From contig JANQMH010000034.1 of the NCBI GenBank assembly GCA_028280195.1, forward strand, positions 16,208 through 80,207: a stretch of DNA of 64,000 nucleotides, written 5' to 3'. This DNA is from Exilibacterium sp. Lineage in GTDB: Bacteria > Pseudomonadota > Gammaproteobacteria > Pseudomonadales > Cellvibrionaceae. Shown piece by piece: positions 19,517 through 29,259 of the stretch; within the stretch, counting starts at the first letter, position 1; the number at the start of each line of letters is the position of its first letter. The notes beneath the pieces are model-generated. The model saw nothing but the letters and a program-made list of their open reading frames with translations, did no database searches and was not told where the DNA came from. Position numbers and translations under genes: made by a program.

Positions 19517-20727
19517 CCGCCGTCACGGTGCCGCCGTCGCTGTATCCGTCCGCCGCACGGCTGTCCGAGCGGGTGGACTGGGGACTGGTGCTGACAGTGG
19601 CGGCGCTGCTGACCTTTGGCCTGGTCATGGTGGCCTCGGCTTCGATCGGCTTTGCCGACAGCGTTTACGGCGACCCGTGGTTTTTCGTCAAGCGCCATCT
19701 GGTTTACCTGCTGCTGGGCTGCCTCGGCGGCGCGCTGGTTGCCGCCATCCCCGCCGCGGTGTGGCGCGACTACGGCTGGGCGCTGCTGCTGCTGGCGCTG
19801 TTGCTGCTGGTACTGGTGCTGGTGCCCGGACTGGGGCGGCGCGTCAACGGCAGTCAGCGCTGGCTGGTGTTCGGGCCGATCACGGTACAGGCCGCGGAGG
19901 TGGTGAAATTCTGCGGTATCGTATTCTTTGCCGGCTATCTGGCGCGCTGCCAACTGCAGTTGCGCAGCAGCTGGCGCAGCATCGTCAAGCCGGTGGCGCT
20001 GGTGGGGCTGATCGTTGTGCTGCTGTTGATGCAGCCGGATTTTGGCAGTGCGGTGGTATTCAGCGCGACGGTGGTGGCGATGATGTTTCTGGCCGGCGTG
20101 CGCCTGTGGCAGTTCGGCCTGCTGACGCTGCTGGCGGGCGGCGGCCTGGTGATGATGGCCTTGCTGTCTCCCTATCGCCTGCAGCGGCTGGTGACGTTTC
20201 TGGACCCGTGGGCCGACCAGTTCAACAGCGGTTACCAGTTGACCCAGTCGCTGATCGCTTTCGGGCGCGGCGAGTGGCTGGGCGTGGGGCTGGGCAACAG
20301 TCTGCAGAAACTGTTTTACCTGCCCGAGGCGCATACCGATTTTATTTTTGCCATTGTCGCCGAGGAGTTCGGCCTGATCGGCTGCGCCGCATTGATCGGC
20401 CTGTTTGCAACACTGGTGGTCAAGGCGCTGGGCATTGCCAGAAAAGCCATTGTCGCCGGCGATGCCTTCGCCAGCTTCGTCGCCTTCGGTATCGCCGCGC
20501 TGGTCGGCGGACAGACCTTTATCAATATCGGCGTGTCCTGCGGCCTGTTGCCCACCAAGGGCCTGACACTGCCGTTTATCAGCTATGGCGGCAGCAGCCT
20601 GGTGGTCAGCTGTGCACTGATGGCGCTGTTGTTGCGCCTGGATTGGGAGTTGCGCTTGGATAAGGAGCTGCGCCGGCCGCAGCCGGCGCCGAAAAAACCG
20701 AGGGGGGGCAGGCGGCGTGCCGGTTGA
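19513..20727 (+). CDS. ftsW: Septal peptidoglycan glycosyltransferase FtsW
   Basis: A SEDS-family protein of about 404 residues with roughly ten transmembrane segments. It polymerises lipid II at the septum with FtsI. SEDS signatures: RRVNGSQRWLVFGPITVQA with QPDFGSAVVF, YQLTQSLIAFGRGEWLGVG, AHTDFIFAIVAEEFGLIG, and PFISYGGSSLVVSC. ATG 19513 overlaps the murD stop (ATGA) with GAGGAG at good spacing; GTG 19504 is the alternative. It has a short basic C-terminal tail. Confidence 0.94.
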   Translation: MTAVTVPPSLYPSAARLSERVDWGLVLTVAALLTFGLVMVASASIGFADSVYGDPWFFVKRHLVYLLLGCLGGALVAAIPAAVWRDYGWALLLLALLLLVLVLVPGLGRRVNGSQRWLVFGPITVQAAEVVKFCGIVFFAGYLARCQLQLRSSWRSIVKPVALVGLIVVLLLMQPDFGSAVVFSATVVAMMFLAGVRLWQFGLLTLLAGGGLVMMALLSPYRLQRLVTFLDPWADQFNSGYQLTQSLIAFGRGEWLGVGLGNSLQKLFYLPEAHTDFIFAIVAEEFGLIGCAALIGLFATLVVKALGIARKAIVAGDAFASFVAFGIAALVGGQTFINIGVSCGLLPTKGLTLPFISYGGSSLVVSCALMALLLRLDWELRLDKELRRPQPAPKKPRGGRRRAG

Positions 20728-21826
20728 GCAGGTGGCAAATCGCGTGCTGGTGATGGCCGGCGGTACCGGCGGTCACGTCTTCCCGGCGCTGGCGGTGGCC
20801 GAGGTGCTGCGCGCGCGCGGCTGGCGCATAGACTGGCTGGGTACGCGCCGCGGCATTGAAGCGCGGCTGGTGCCGGATGCGCATATCGATTTGCATGTTA
20901 TCGCCGTCGAGGGCCTGCGCGGCAAAGGCGCGCGCGCCTGGCTGAGAGCGCCCTGGCTGCTGCTGCGGGCACTGTGCCAGGCGCTGCGGGTGGTGCGGCG
21001 GGTGCGACCGGACGTGGTGCTGGGGCTGGGCGGCTTTGCCTCCGGGCCGGGCGGAGTGGCGGCGCGCCTGCTGGGCAAACCGCTGGTGATTCACGAGCAG
21101 AATGCGGTGGCGGGCACCACCAATAAGATACTGGCGCGCATTGCCAGCAGCGTGCTGCAGGCCTTCCCCGGCAGCCTGCCCGGTGCCGCGCTGGTGGGCA
21201 ACCCGGTGCGCCGCGATATCGCCGCGCTGCAGGCGCCGGCGCAGCGCTATGACGCGCGCCGGCGCGAGCGCGCGGGCGGCAACCTGCTGGTGCTGGGCGG
21301 CAGCCTCGGGGCGCTGGCCATTAACGAATGTGTGCCGGCGGCGCTGCAGCTGCTGCCGCTCGAACGGCGCCCGACGGTGTGGCACCAGAGCGGCGCCAGG
21401 CACCTGCAGAAGACGCAGGCACTCTACGCCGAACTCGGCGTCGAGGCCGAAGTTGAAGCGTTTATCGACGATATGGCGGCGGCATTTGCCTGGGCGGACC
21501 TGGTGGTGGCCCGCGCCGGTGCCCTCACCGTCGCCGAGTTGAGCGCCGCCGGGGTGGCGGCGGTGCTGGTGCCGTTTCCGTTTGCGATTGACGATCACCA
21601 GAGCAAAAACGCCGCCTGGCTGGCACAGCAGGGCGCTGCCGTGGTCAAGCAGCAGGATGAACTGGATGCACCGTCGCTGGCCGAGCTGCTGCGGCAACTG
21701 ACCGGCGACCGGCCGCGGCTGAAAAATATGGCGATCCGCGCGCGCGCGCTGGCGCTGCCCGAGGCTGCCAATCACGTGGCGCTGGCCTGCCAGCAGGCAG
21801 CCGGCCGGGAGGTGGCAAATGGCTAA
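20717..21826 (+). CDS. murG: Lipid II synthase MurG (GlcNAc transferase)
   Basis: A 369-residue GT-B glycosyltransferase that adds GlcNAc to lipid I at the inner membrane face. N-terminal [17 protein letters not shown] (near 13-29) and [14 protein letters not shown] are the acceptor-binding signatures. [32 protein letters not shown] and [16 protein letters not shown] make up the rest. The GTG start at 20717 lies inside the end of ftsW (11-base overlap). Confidence 0.95.
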   Translation: MPVEQVANRVLVMAGGTGGHVFPALAVAEVLRARGWRIDWLGTRRGIEARLVPDAHIDLHVIAVEGLRGKGARAWLRAPWLLLRALCQALRVVRRVRPDVVLGLGGFASGPGGVAARLLGKPLVIHEQNAVAGTTNKILARIASSVLQAFPGSLPGAALVGNPVRRDIAALQAPAQRYDARRRERAGGNLLVLGGSLGALAINECVPAALQLLPLERRPTVWHQSGARHLQKTQALYAELGVEAEVEAFIDDMAAAFAWADLVVARAGALTVAELSAAGVAAVLVPFPFAIDDHQSKNAAWLAQQGAAVVKQQDELDAPSLAELLRQLTGDRPRLKNMAIRARALALPEAANHVALACQQAAGREVANG

Positions 21827-23240
21827 ATCGAGAATGATCGAGATACCGGAGATGCGCCGCATCCGCCGCATTCACTTTATCGGCATCGGCGGCGCCGGTA
21901 TGAGCGGTATTGCCGAGGTGTTGTTAAACCAGGGCTATGAAATTTCCGGCTCGGATTTGAAAGAATCCAATACCACGCGGCAGCTGAGCGACAAAGGTGC
22001 GCGGGTGTTCATCGGCCACCACGACAAAAATGTGATCGGTGCCGACGTCATCGTCAATTCCAGCGCGGTCAGCGAGACCAACCCGGAAATGAAGGGCGCG
22101 CGCAAACTGCGTATCCCCATCGTGCGGCGTGCGGAAATGCTGGCCGAGCTGATGCGCTACCGCCACGGCATCGCCGTGGCCGGCACCCACGGCAAGACCA
22201 CCACTACCAGCCTGATCGCCTCGGTGCTGGCCGCCGGCGAGCGCGACCCGACCTTTGTAATCGGCGGGCTGCTCAACAGCGCCGGCAGCCATGCGCAGCT
22301 GGGCGGCAGCCGCTATCTGGTGGCCGAGGCCGACGAAAGCGATGCCTCGTTCCTGCATTTGCAGCCGATGGTGGCGGTGGTAACCAATATCGACGCCGAT
22401 CATATGGATACTTACGAAGGGGACTTCTCGCGCCTGAAAAAAACCTTTGTGGAGTTTCTGCACAACCTGCCGTTTTACGGCCTGGCGGTGGTCTGCGGTG
22501 ACGATGCGGTGGTGCAGGAAATCATTCCGCGTATCTCGCGTCCGGTGTTCACCTACGGCCTCAGCGAGGGTTGCGATTTTCGCGCCCGCGATGTGCAGCA
22601 GGAAGGCATGCGCAGCCGCTTTCAGGTGGAGCGCCCGGGGCGCGGGCAGCCGCTGGCGATCAGTGTCAATATGCCCGGCCTGCACAATGTGCTCAACGCC
22701 ACCGCGGCGGTGGCGGTGGCCACCGACGAGGGCCTGGACGACGAGGCGATACAGTCCGGGCTCGCCAGTTTCCAGGGTGTCGGCCGCCGCTTTCAGGTTT
22801 ACGGCGAGTTTGCCGCCGGCACCGGTACGGCCATGCTGGTGGATGACTACGGCCACCACCCGCGCGAAGTGGAGGCGACCATTAACGCAGTGCGGCGCGG
22901 CTGGCCGCAGCGGCGGCTGCTGATGATTTATCAGCCGCACCGCTACACCCGCACCCGCGATTTGTACGAGGATTTTGTCGAAGTACTGTCGGCCGTGGAT
23001 GCGCTGGTGCTGCTGGAAGTCTACAGCGCCGGCGAAGCGCCGATTCCCGGCGCCGACGGCCGCCACCTGTGCCGCAGCATACGCAATCGCGGCCATGTCG
23101 ATCCGATTTTTGTCGAGGGTATCGACGGTGTGCCGGCGGTAGTCAAGGACATTGTCGAAGCCGGGGATATCGTCATCACCCAGGGCGCCGGCAATGTCGG
23201 ACTGCTGGCGGCTGAACTGGCCAGGCGCAAACTGGGATGA
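21819..23240 (+). CDS. murC: UDP-MurNAc:L-alanine ligase MurC
   Basis: A 473-residue Mur ligase, first in the peptide assembly series. [18 protein letters not shown] at the N-terminus, P-loop [17 protein letters not shown] near 120-135, [10 protein letters not shown], and [15 protein letters not shown] are diagnostic. It overlaps murG by 8 bases. No murB gene follows, as in pseudomonads where murB is elsewhere. Confidence 0.96.
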   Translation: MAKSRMIEIPEMRRIRRIHFIGIGGAGMSGIAEVLLNQGYEISGSDLKESNTTRQLSDKGARVFIGHHDKNVIGADVIVNSSAVSETNPEMKGARKLRIPIVRRAEMLAELMRYRHGIAVAGTHGKTTTTSLIASVLAAGERDPTFVIGGLLNSAGSHAQLGGSRYLVAEADESDASFLHLQPMVAVVTNIDADHMDTYEGDFSRLKKTFVEFLHNLPFYGLAVVCGDDAVVQEIIPRISRPVFTYGLSEGCDFRARDVQQEGMRSRFQVERPGRGQPLAISVNMPGLHNVLNATAAVAVATDEGLDDEAIQSGLASFQGVGRRFQVYGEFAAGTGTAMLVDDYGHHPREVEATINAVRRGWPQRRLLMIYQPHRYTRTRDLYEDFVEVLSAVDALVLLEVYSAGEAPIPGADGRHLCRSIRNRGHVDPIFVEGIDGVPAVVKDIVEAGDIVITQGAGNVGLLAAELARRKLG

Positions 23241-23244
23241 GGGG

Positions 23245-23320
23245 AGCTTACAGCCGACAGTTTACAGCTCACAGCGATGCATCACTGCGATCAACTGTCA
23301 GCTGTAAACTGTAAGCTGTC
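23245..23320. repeat. Imperfect palindrome made of ACAG-TTTAC/CTTAC units between murC and ddl
   Basis: AGCTTACAG (23245-23253) matches the reverse complement CTGTAAGCT at 23309-23317. TTTACAGCT (23261-23269) matches AGCTGTAAA at 23300-23308. GACAG/CTGTC words extend the pairing around a centre near 23280. It could fold into one long hairpin between the two genes. A related word, GACAGCTTACAG, recurs after secA at 33050-33061. Confidence 0.6.
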
Positions 23321-23351
23321 AATTTATTAAAATGGGTTTGGATTGACATAA

Positions 23352-24296
23352 ATGCGGGAAATCGAAGTACCTGTTAACGAAACACTGAAACGTCAACTCG
23401 GACGCGTTGGCGTGCTCTACGGTGGTGAGTCGGCGGAGCGTGAAGTGTCGCTTAACAGTGGCCGGGCGGTGATCGCCGCGCTCAGGGCCGGCGGTGTCGA
23501 GGTGGTGCCGATCGATATTCAAAACCGCGCCATCGAGCAGCTGCAGCAGGCGCAGCTCGATCGCGCCTTTATCGCCCTGCACGGTGCCGGCGGTGAAGAC
23601 GGCCGTATCCAGGCGCTGCTCGGCTATATGGGCATACCGTTTACCGGCAGCGGTGTAAAGGCCTCGTCGCTGGCGATGGACAAATTGCGCAGCAAGCAGC
23701 TGTGGCGCGGCGTAGGTCTGCCGACACCGGATTTTATGGAGCTGCACGGGCGGGCCGACTGGACCCAGGTGCTCACCCAACTCGGCGGCGAGGTCATGGT
23801 CAAACCCTCGGGCGAGGGCTCCAGTATCGGTATGGCCAAGGTCGACAGCGCTGCCGAGCTGGAACAGGCCTATGCCCGGGCGCTGGCCTTTGACAGCTGC
23901 GTATTTGCCGAGCGGGTGATCAAAGGCGCGGAGTATACGCTGAGCGTGCTCGACGGCCGCGCACTGCCGGCCATCAGGATGGAAACGGACAACAAGTTTT
24001 ACGACTACGAGGCTAAATACCTGTCGCATGATACGCGCTATTTTTGCCCCAGCGGCCTGCCGGCAGACAAAGAGAACGAACTGGCGGGTATTGCGCTGGA
24101 TGCCTTTCGCAGTCTCGGCTGCCACGGCTGGGGGCGGGTGGATGTGATGGCCGACAGCGAGGACAATTTTTACCTGTTGGAGGTCAATACGGTGCCGGGC
24201 CTGACCGATCACAGCCTGGTGCCGATGGCGGCAAAAGCCAGCGGTCTGTCGTTGCAACAGCTGGCGCTGGCGATTTTGATGAGTTCGGTGAACTGA
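23352..24296 (+). CDS. ddl: D-alanine--D-alanine ligase
   Basis: A 314-residue ATP-grasp enzyme that makes the D-Ala-D-Ala used by MurF. VLYGGESAEREVSLNSG, FIALHGAGGEDGRIQALL, TGSGVKASSLAMDK, VMVKPSGEGSSIGM, and the metal/substrate loop LEVNTVPGLTDHSLVP are all present. It is about 110 bases after murC across a palindromic repeat, the first real gap in the mur part of the cluster. No strong Shine-Dalgarno is seen before ATG 23352. Confidence 0.95.
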   Translation: MREIEVPVNETLKRQLGRVGVLYGGESAEREVSLNSGRAVIAALRAGGVEVVPIDIQNRAIEQLQQAQLDRAFIALHGAGGEDGRIQALLGYMGIPFTGSGVKASSLAMDKLRSKQLWRGVGLPTPDFMELHGRADWTQVLTQLGGEVMVKPSGEGSSIGMAKVDSAAELEQAYARALAFDSCVFAERVIKGAEYTLSVLDGRALPAIRMETDNKFYDYEAKYLSHDTRYFCPSGLPADKENELAGIALDAFRSLGCHGWGRVDVMADSEDNFYLLEVNTVPGLTDHSLVPMAAKASGLSLQQLALAILMSSVN

Positions 24297-24303
24297 AGCA
24301 AGC

Positions 24304-25089
24304 ATGAAGCGCAAAATGGATACACACAGGCCGGCCCGCGCCGGCGGCGCCAGCCGCCGCGCCGCGCCGGGCGGTGCCCGCCGCCTGCCGCGGCGCTGGC
24401 TGTTCGGCCCGCTGGCGCTGGCGGCGCTGGCCGCGGCACTGTTTTTCGGCGCGCCCCACTGGGTGGGCCTTGCGGCTGCCGTGGATCGGCCGGTTGCCGG
24501 TATTTCGGTGCAGGGCGATTTTATGCTGGTATCGAAAGCGCATATGACTACCTTGCTGACGCCGTTGATAGACAAAACATTTATGCAGCTGGACCTGGCC
24601 GCGATCAAGGCCGAGATAGAAAAGGAGCCCTATGTCGACCGCGCGATGCTGGGGCGCCGCTGGCCGGACCGGCTGGTGGTAACCGTGGTGGAACAGCAGC
24701 CGATCGCGCGCTGGGGCGACAGCGGCTTTTTGAACCAGCGCGGCCAGATCGTCACCACCTCGCAGCTGCAAAGTGTGCAGGGCCTGCCTTTGCTGTTCGG
24801 CGACCGGGCCCAGTCCGAGCAGGTGATGCTGATCTACCAGGGTATTGCCAAACTGCTGCGACCCCACGACCTGGCGGTGATGGAATTGCGCAGCGATGCC
24901 GTGCATTCGGTCGAACTGCTGCTCAGCAATGGCTTGAAGCTGATGCTGGGGCGCGATCAGATAATGAAAAAGATACAGCGTTTTCTGGCTGTCTATAATA
25001 GCGACTTGCAGGGCAAGGTCGACAGCGTGGCAATGATCGATTTGCGCTATAACAACGGCGTGGCCGTGCAGTGGCAAAAACGAGGTTAA
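24304..25089 (+). CDS. ftsQ: Cell division protein FtsQ
   Basis: A 261-residue bitopic protein. A basic Ala/Arg/Gly-rich cytoplasmic tail (1-31) leads to one transmembrane segment (~33-50). A POTRA domain follows at ~64-135 (VAGISVQGDFMLVSKAHMTT ... VDRAMLGRRWPDRLVVTVVE) and then the beta domain. It links early and late divisome proteins through FtsB-FtsL. It lies 7 bases after ddl and 4 bases before ftsA. Confidence 0.93.
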   Translation: MKRKMDTHRPARAGGASRRAAPGGARRLPRRWLFGPLALAALAAALFFGAPHWVGLAAAVDRPVAGISVQGDFMLVSKAHMTTLLTPLIDKTFMQLDLAAIKAEIEKEPYVDRAMLGRRWPDRLVVTVVEQQPIARWGDSGFLNQRGQIVTTSQLQSVQGLPLLFGDRAQSEQVMLIYQGIAKLLRPHDLAVMELRSDAVHSVELLLSNGLKLMLGRDQIMKKIQRFLAVYNSDLQGKVDSVAMIDLRYNNGVAVQWQKRG

Positions 25090-25093
25090 TTGA

Positions 25094-26329
25094 ATGGCAG
25101 GTTCAAGCGATAACAGACTCATTGTCGGCTTGGATATAGGCACATCCAAGGTGGTGGCGATTGTCGGCGATATTTCGGCGGAAGGGGCGCTGGAAATTGT
25201 CGGCATCGGTTCACACCGCTCGACCGGGCTGAAAAAAGGCGTGGTAGTCAATATCGAATCCACTGTGCAGTCGATCCAGCGCGCCGTGGAGGAAGCCGAA
25301 CTGATGGCCGGCTGCCAGATACACTCGGTGTATGCGGGCATTGCCGGCAGCCATATTCGCAGCCTCAATTCCCACGGCATTGTCGCGATTAAGGATCGCG
25401 AGGTATTTGCCCAGGACCTCGACCGGGTCATAGACGCCGCCCAGGCGGTGGCGATTCCCGCCGATCAGAAAATCCTGCATATCCTGCCGCAGGAATATCT
25501 GATCGACGAACAGGAGGGGGTGAAGGAACCGCTGGGTATGTCGGGGGTGCGCCTGGAGGCGAAAGTACACCTGGTGACCTGCGCGGTGAATGCCGCGCAG
25601 AATATTGAAAAGTGTATTCGCCGCTGCGGCCTGGAAGTCGAGGACGTTATTCTCGAACAGCTGGCTTCGAGTTATTCGGTGTTGACCGAGGATGAGAAAG
25701 AACTGGGCGTGTGCCTGGTGGATATCGGCGGCGGCACGACTGATATCGCCATTTTCACCGAGGGCGCGATTCGCCACACCGGCGTCATCCCGATTGCCGG
25801 CGACCAGGTGACCAACGATATCGCCATGGCACTGCGCACGCCGACACCCCACGCCGAGGAAATCAAGATCCGCTATGCCTGCGCCCTGGCCAAACTGACC
25901 GGCGCCGACGAAACTATCAAGGTGCCGAGCGTGGGCGACCGCCCGCCGCGGGATCTGTCGCGCCAGGCGCTGGCCGAGGTGGTGGAGCCGCGTTACGACG
26001 AATTGTTTACCCTGGTGCAGGCGGAGTTGCGCCGCAGCGGTTTTGAGGACCTGATTGCCGCCGGCGTGGTACTGACCGGCGGCACCTCGAAAATGGAGGG
26101 CGTGGTGGAGCTGGCGGAAGAAATCTTTCACATGCCGGTGCGATTGGGTATGCCGCAGAGCGTGCGCGGCTTGAAGGACATCGTCAACAATCCGATTTAT
26201 TCCACCGGCGTCGGCCTGCTGCAGTACGGTATCGGCCAGCAGAATGACCCGCGCGCGGCCAATTACAGCCGCGACAGCAAGAATTCCTGGTGGGACAAGG
26301 TGAAAACCTGGTTCCAGGGCAGTTTTTAA
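25094..26329 (+). CDS. ftsA: Cell division protein FtsA
   Basis: A 411-residue actin-fold ATPase that tethers FtsZ to the membrane. VGLDIGTSKVVAIVGDI is the phosphate-1 loop, CLVDIGGGTTDIAIF (~205) the phosphate-2 loop, and VVLTGGTSKMEGV the adenosine motif. The C-terminal amphipathic helix (WWDKVKTWFQGSF) is the membrane anchor. Start ATG lies 4 bases after ftsQ. Confidence 0.97.
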   Translation: MAGSSDNRLIVGLDIGTSKVVAIVGDISAEGALEIVGIGSHRSTGLKKGVVVNIESTVQSIQRAVEEAELMAGCQIHSVYAGIAGSHIRSLNSHGIVAIKDREVFAQDLDRVIDAAQAVAIPADQKILHILPQEYLIDEQEGVKEPLGMSGVRLEAKVHLVTCAVNAAQNIEKCIRRCGLEVEDVILEQLASSYSVLTEDEKELGVCLVDIGGGTTDIAIFTEGAIRHTGVIPIAGDQVTNDIAMALRTPTPHAEEIKIRYACALAKLTGADETIKVPSVGDRPPRDLSRQALAEVVEPRYDELFTLVQAELRRSGFEDLIAAGVVLTGGTSKMEGVVELAEEIFHMPVRLGMPQSVRGLKDIVNNPIYSTGVGLLQYGIGQQNDPRAANYSRDSKNSWWDKVKTWFQGSF

Positions 26330-26400
26330 CGTGTTTATTATCTTAACTGATTATTTGTTTGTGACAGTTTTCAATTGTAGGGAGATAGAGGGGAATCGTT

Positions 26401-27564
26401 ATGTTCGAACTCGTCGATAGTGTACCGCAAAGTGCGGTAATTAAAGTGATTGGTGTGGGCGGCGGTGGCGGCAACGCCGTCAGGCATATGATCGCCAATG
26501 AAATAGAGGGCGTGGATTTTATCTGCGCCAATACCGATGCCCAGGCATTGCGGGATATCGATGCCCGCACGGTGCTGAAGCTGGGCAACAATATCACCAA
26601 GGGACTCGGCGCCGGCGCTAACCCGGAGATCGGCCGGCAGGCGGCGATGGAGGATCGCGAGCGCATCGCCGAGGTGCTGGACGGCGCCGATATGGTATTC
26701 ATTACCGCCGGCATGGGCGGCGGTACCGGTACCGGCGGTGCGCCGGTGGTGGCGGAGGTGGCGCGCGAACTGGGTATTTTGACGGTGGCGGTGGTGACCC
26801 GGCCGTTCCCGTTTGAAGGTCGCAAGCGTATGACCATTGCCGAGACCGGCATCAAGGAATTGACCGAGCGCGTCGATTCCCTGATTACCATCCCCAATGA
26901 AAAACTGCTTACCGTGCTGGGCAAGACCACCAGTTTGCTGAGCGCCTTCAAGGCTGCCAACGATGTATTGTTGGGTGCGGTGCAGGGCATTGCGGATCTG
27001 ATTATTCGCCCCGGTATGATCAACGTCGACTTCGCCGATGTACGCACTGTGATGTCGGAGATGGGCATGGCGATGATGGGCACCGGCCACGCCACCGGTG
27101 AGGATCGCGCCCGCAGTGCCGCCGAGGCCGCCATCCGCAGTCCGCTGCTGGAAGATATCAATCTGCAGGGCGCGCGCGGCATTCTGGTCAATATCACCGC
27201 CGGTATGGATTTGTCCCTGGGCGAGTTCTCCGAGGTCGGCGATACCGTTGAGGAGTTTGCGTCCAACGATGCCACTGTGGTGGTGGGAACCGTCATCGAT
27301 CCGGAGATGTCTGAGGAACTGCGCGTAACGGTGGTGGCCACCGGGCTCGGCAGCCCGCAGGTGGAAACCAAGGCGGCGGCGACTAAGATGGTGGTGGACA
27401 ATACCCGCCGCGCCAACGGCCAGCCCGATTACAGTCAGCTCGATAGACCCACGGTTATGCGCGCCAACCAGGCCGCCAGCACACCGGCGCCGGAGGCCGC
27501 ACCCGACGATCGCGATATGGAGTATCTCGATATTCCCGCGTTCCTGCGCCGCCAGGCGGATTGA
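26401..27564 (+). CDS. ftsZ: Cell division GTPase FtsZ
   Basis: A 387-residue tubulin homologue that forms the Z ring. GVGGGGGNAVRHM at the N-terminus, tubulin signature GGGTGTGGAPVVAEVARELG near 105-124, and T7 loop NVDFADVRTVM. A variable linker follows, then the C-terminal peptide EYLDIPAFLRRQ that binds FtsA and ZipA. Separated from ftsA by 71 bases. Its transcript probably ends near the GC-rich hairpin that follows. Confidence 0.97.
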   Translation: MFELVDSVPQSAVIKVIGVGGGGGNAVRHMIANEIEGVDFICANTDAQALRDIDARTVLKLGNNITKGLGAGANPEIGRQAAMEDRERIAEVLDGADMVFITAGMGGGTGTGGAPVVAEVARELGILTVAVVTRPFPFEGRKRMTIAETGIKELTERVDSLITIPNEKLLTVLGKTTSLLSAFKAANDVLLGAVQGIADLIIRPGMINVDFADVRTVMSEMGMAMMGTGHATGEDRARSAAEAAIRSPLLEDINLQGARGILVNITAGMDLSLGEFSEVGDTVEEFASNDATVVVGTVIDPEMSEELRVTVVATGLGSPQVETKAAATKMVVDNTRRANGQPDYSQLDRPTVMRANQAASTPAPEAAPDDRDMEYLDIPAFLRRQAD

Positions 27565-27565
27565 T

Positions 27566-27592
27566 TCCGCTCTGCGGCGGCGGTTTTTTTGT
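27566..27592 (+). terminator. Possible weak terminator after ftsZ
   Basis: CCGC-TCT-GCGG followed closely by a run of seven T's (about 27584-27590). The stem is short, so some read-through towards lpxC is likely. Confidence 0.4.
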
Positions 27593-27894
27593 TGTATTCG
27601 CGCAGTAGAGCACGCTTTGCGCGTGAGGATTGGTTTCAGGGAGCCAACTCTGTTACCATTCGCGGCTTACGCGTCCCGCCTCCACAGGCTAACTGTCGCA
27701 AGGCTGTTGGGTCTTTTTGGTAAACGGCAATGCCCAGGTTTAGATAGGTAACGCCCAGGTTCATTGGTAGTGCTCGCAGGGTTGAGTTAAGTCGAATCGA
27801 AGCTCGGAAGCTGCATTTGTGCTTATTGACTTGTTATGCAGGTCGGGGATTCGTTTACCCGTGCGCTAGGTGATTTGTAAGGTATGGTTGAAAT
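27593..27894. other. Intergenic region ftsZ-lpxC, upstream part
   Basis: About 300 bases without a plausible gene. A short imperfect duplication (GCCCAGGTT at about 27731 and 27754) is visible. No clear sigma-70 promoter was found by eye, although lpxC needs one or depends on ftsZ read-through. Confidence 0.4.
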
Positions 27895-28020
27895 CGCTCA
27901 AGGTTATATAGTTAAACCGCTCGAGGTTGTACATAGTTAAAACCGATCAAGGCTGTATATAGTTAAAACCGCTCAAGGCTGTACATAGTTAAAACCGCTC
28001 AAGGCTGTATAGATGATAAA
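27895..28020 (+). repeat. Five-copy tandem repeat running into the lpxC start codon
   Basis: Units start at 27895, 27918, 27944, 27970 and 27996, with spacing 23, 26, 26, 26. The consensus is CGCTCAAGGCTGTA plus CATAGTTAAAAC. Each copy has an AAGG/GAGG core. In the last copy that core is the Shine-Dalgarno sequence of lpxC, and the unit's 3' end (TAGATGATAAAAC) contains the ATG at 28013. The repeat is therefore a multiplied translation-start region. Confidence 0.85.
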
Positions 28021-28924
28021 ACAACGGACTTTAAAGAATGCGATACGCGCCACGGGCGTGGGTTTGCATACTGCCCAGAAAGTTTATTTGACACTGCTGC
28101 CCGCACCCGTCGACACGGGTATTGTGTTCCGGCGCGTGGATCTCGACCCGGCAGTGGAAATTCCAGCCAAGGCCGAAAACGTCGGCGATACCACCCTGTC
28201 TACCACCTTGATGCACGGGGATGTCAGAGTCTCCACCGTCGAGCACCTGCTGTCGGCCATGGCCGGGCTCGGCATCGACAATGCCATCGTTGAAGTCAGC
28301 GCGCCGGAAGTGCCGATTATGGACGGCAGCGCCGGGCCTTTCGTATTTTTGATTCAGTCCGCCGGCATTATCGAGCAGGAGGCGCCAAAGAAATTCATTC
28401 GCATCAAAAAGCCCGTTACTGTTGAAACAGGCGATAAACTGGCGAGCTTTTTGCCCTTTGACGGCTTTAAAGTATCCTTTTCCATCGAATTTGATCACCC
28501 GGTATTCCGCGATCGACCGGGGGAGGCATCCATCGATTTTTCCAGCACCTCCTTTGTCAAGGAGGTGAGCCGCGCCCGCACCTTCGGTTTCACCCACGAG
28601 TTCGAATATCTGCGCTCCAAAGGCCTGGCCAAGGGCGGCAGCCCCGATAATGCCATTGTGGTGGACGACTACCGCATCATGAACGAAGATGGCCTGCGCT
28701 ACGAAGACGAGTTCGTCAAACACAAGATTCTCGACGCCATCGGCGATCTGTACCTGCTGGGCAATAGTCTGATCGGCGAATTCAAGGCGCATAAGTCCGG
28801 CCACGCCCTCAACAATAAATCCCTGCGCCAGCTGATCGCCCGCAGTGACGCCTGGGAAGTGGTGACATTCGAGGATGAAGCCAAGGCGCCAATATCCTAT
28901 ATGAAGCCTGTTCTGGCACTTTAA
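28013..28924 (+). CDS. lpxC: UDP-3-O-acyl-GlcNAc deacetylase LpxC
   Basis: A 303-residue zinc enzyme for the committed step of lipid A synthesis. Zinc ligands and catalytic residues are recognisable: [17 protein letters not shown] with the first His, and [15 protein letters not shown] carrying the second His and the Asp. The C-terminal His of the KSGHALNNK loop is the general acid/base. MDGSAGPF and the RTFGF loop are typical. The ATG sits inside the last unit of a five-copy tandem repeat. Confidence 0.96.
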   Translation: MIKQRTLKNAIRATGVGLHTAQKVYLTLLPAPVDTGIVFRRVDLDPAVEIPAKAENVGDTTLSTTLMHGDVRVSTVEHLLSAMAGLGIDNAIVEVSAPEVPIMDGSAGPFVFLIQSAGIIEQEAPKKFIRIKKPVTVETGDKLASFLPFDGFKVSFSIEFDHPVFRDRPGEASIDFSSTSFVKEVSRARTFGFTHEFEYLRSKGLAKGGSPDNAIVVDDYRIMNEDGLRYEDEFVKHKILDAIGDLYLLGNSLIGEFKAHKSGHALNNKSLRQLIARSDAWEVVTFEDEAKAPISYMKPVLAL

Positions 28925-29259
28925 TTTTCTCTGGGAGATTTGCGGGGGCTTATCTGTCACCGCAATCATTGCTATTATCTGCCGCGGAAGGGGGGGCTGT
29001 GGTCGCTGCAGTCAACATTACCGAGGTGTGACAGAGTCCAGGTTCTCGATATTTATTGTGGTATCACCTCAATAAGTATTGGTAATCACTTGTTTTGTAT
29101 GCCATATTTCGTTTCCCTGCCCCTGTAAAAAGTGTCTAAAAAACAGGCAGCCAGCCGCGCATGAGCGGTTTTTTTGGGTCTGGGGTCTCCAGCACGCCGG
29201 CTTTTAGCCGCTATTCTTATCTGAGAGACCCCTAACTACGGGATAACGCCGATTCGAAT
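28925..29259. other. Intergenic region lpxC-M23 peptidase
   Basis: About 335 bases. A 62-codon open frame exists, but it has no Shine-Dalgarno or family features. The clearest element is the terminator at 29153-29177. The promoter of the M23 gene probably lies in the last 80 bases, without a clear consensus. Confidence 0.5.
29153..29177 (+). terminator. Rho-independent terminator at the end of the dcw-lpxC region
   Basis: AGCCGC (29153-29158) pairs with GCGGTT after a six-base loop and runs into seven T's. Its position suggests it ends the lpxC transcript before the M23 peptidase gene. Confidence 0.7.

Noticed and set aside
27895..28020. Possible CRISPR array
   Set aside because: The units are directly adjacent with no spacers, only five in number, and they end in the lpxC start; this is a simple tandem repeat.
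28940..29128. A 62-codon open frame after lpxC
   Set aside because: No ribosome site, no recognisable sequence, and a terminator lies just after it.
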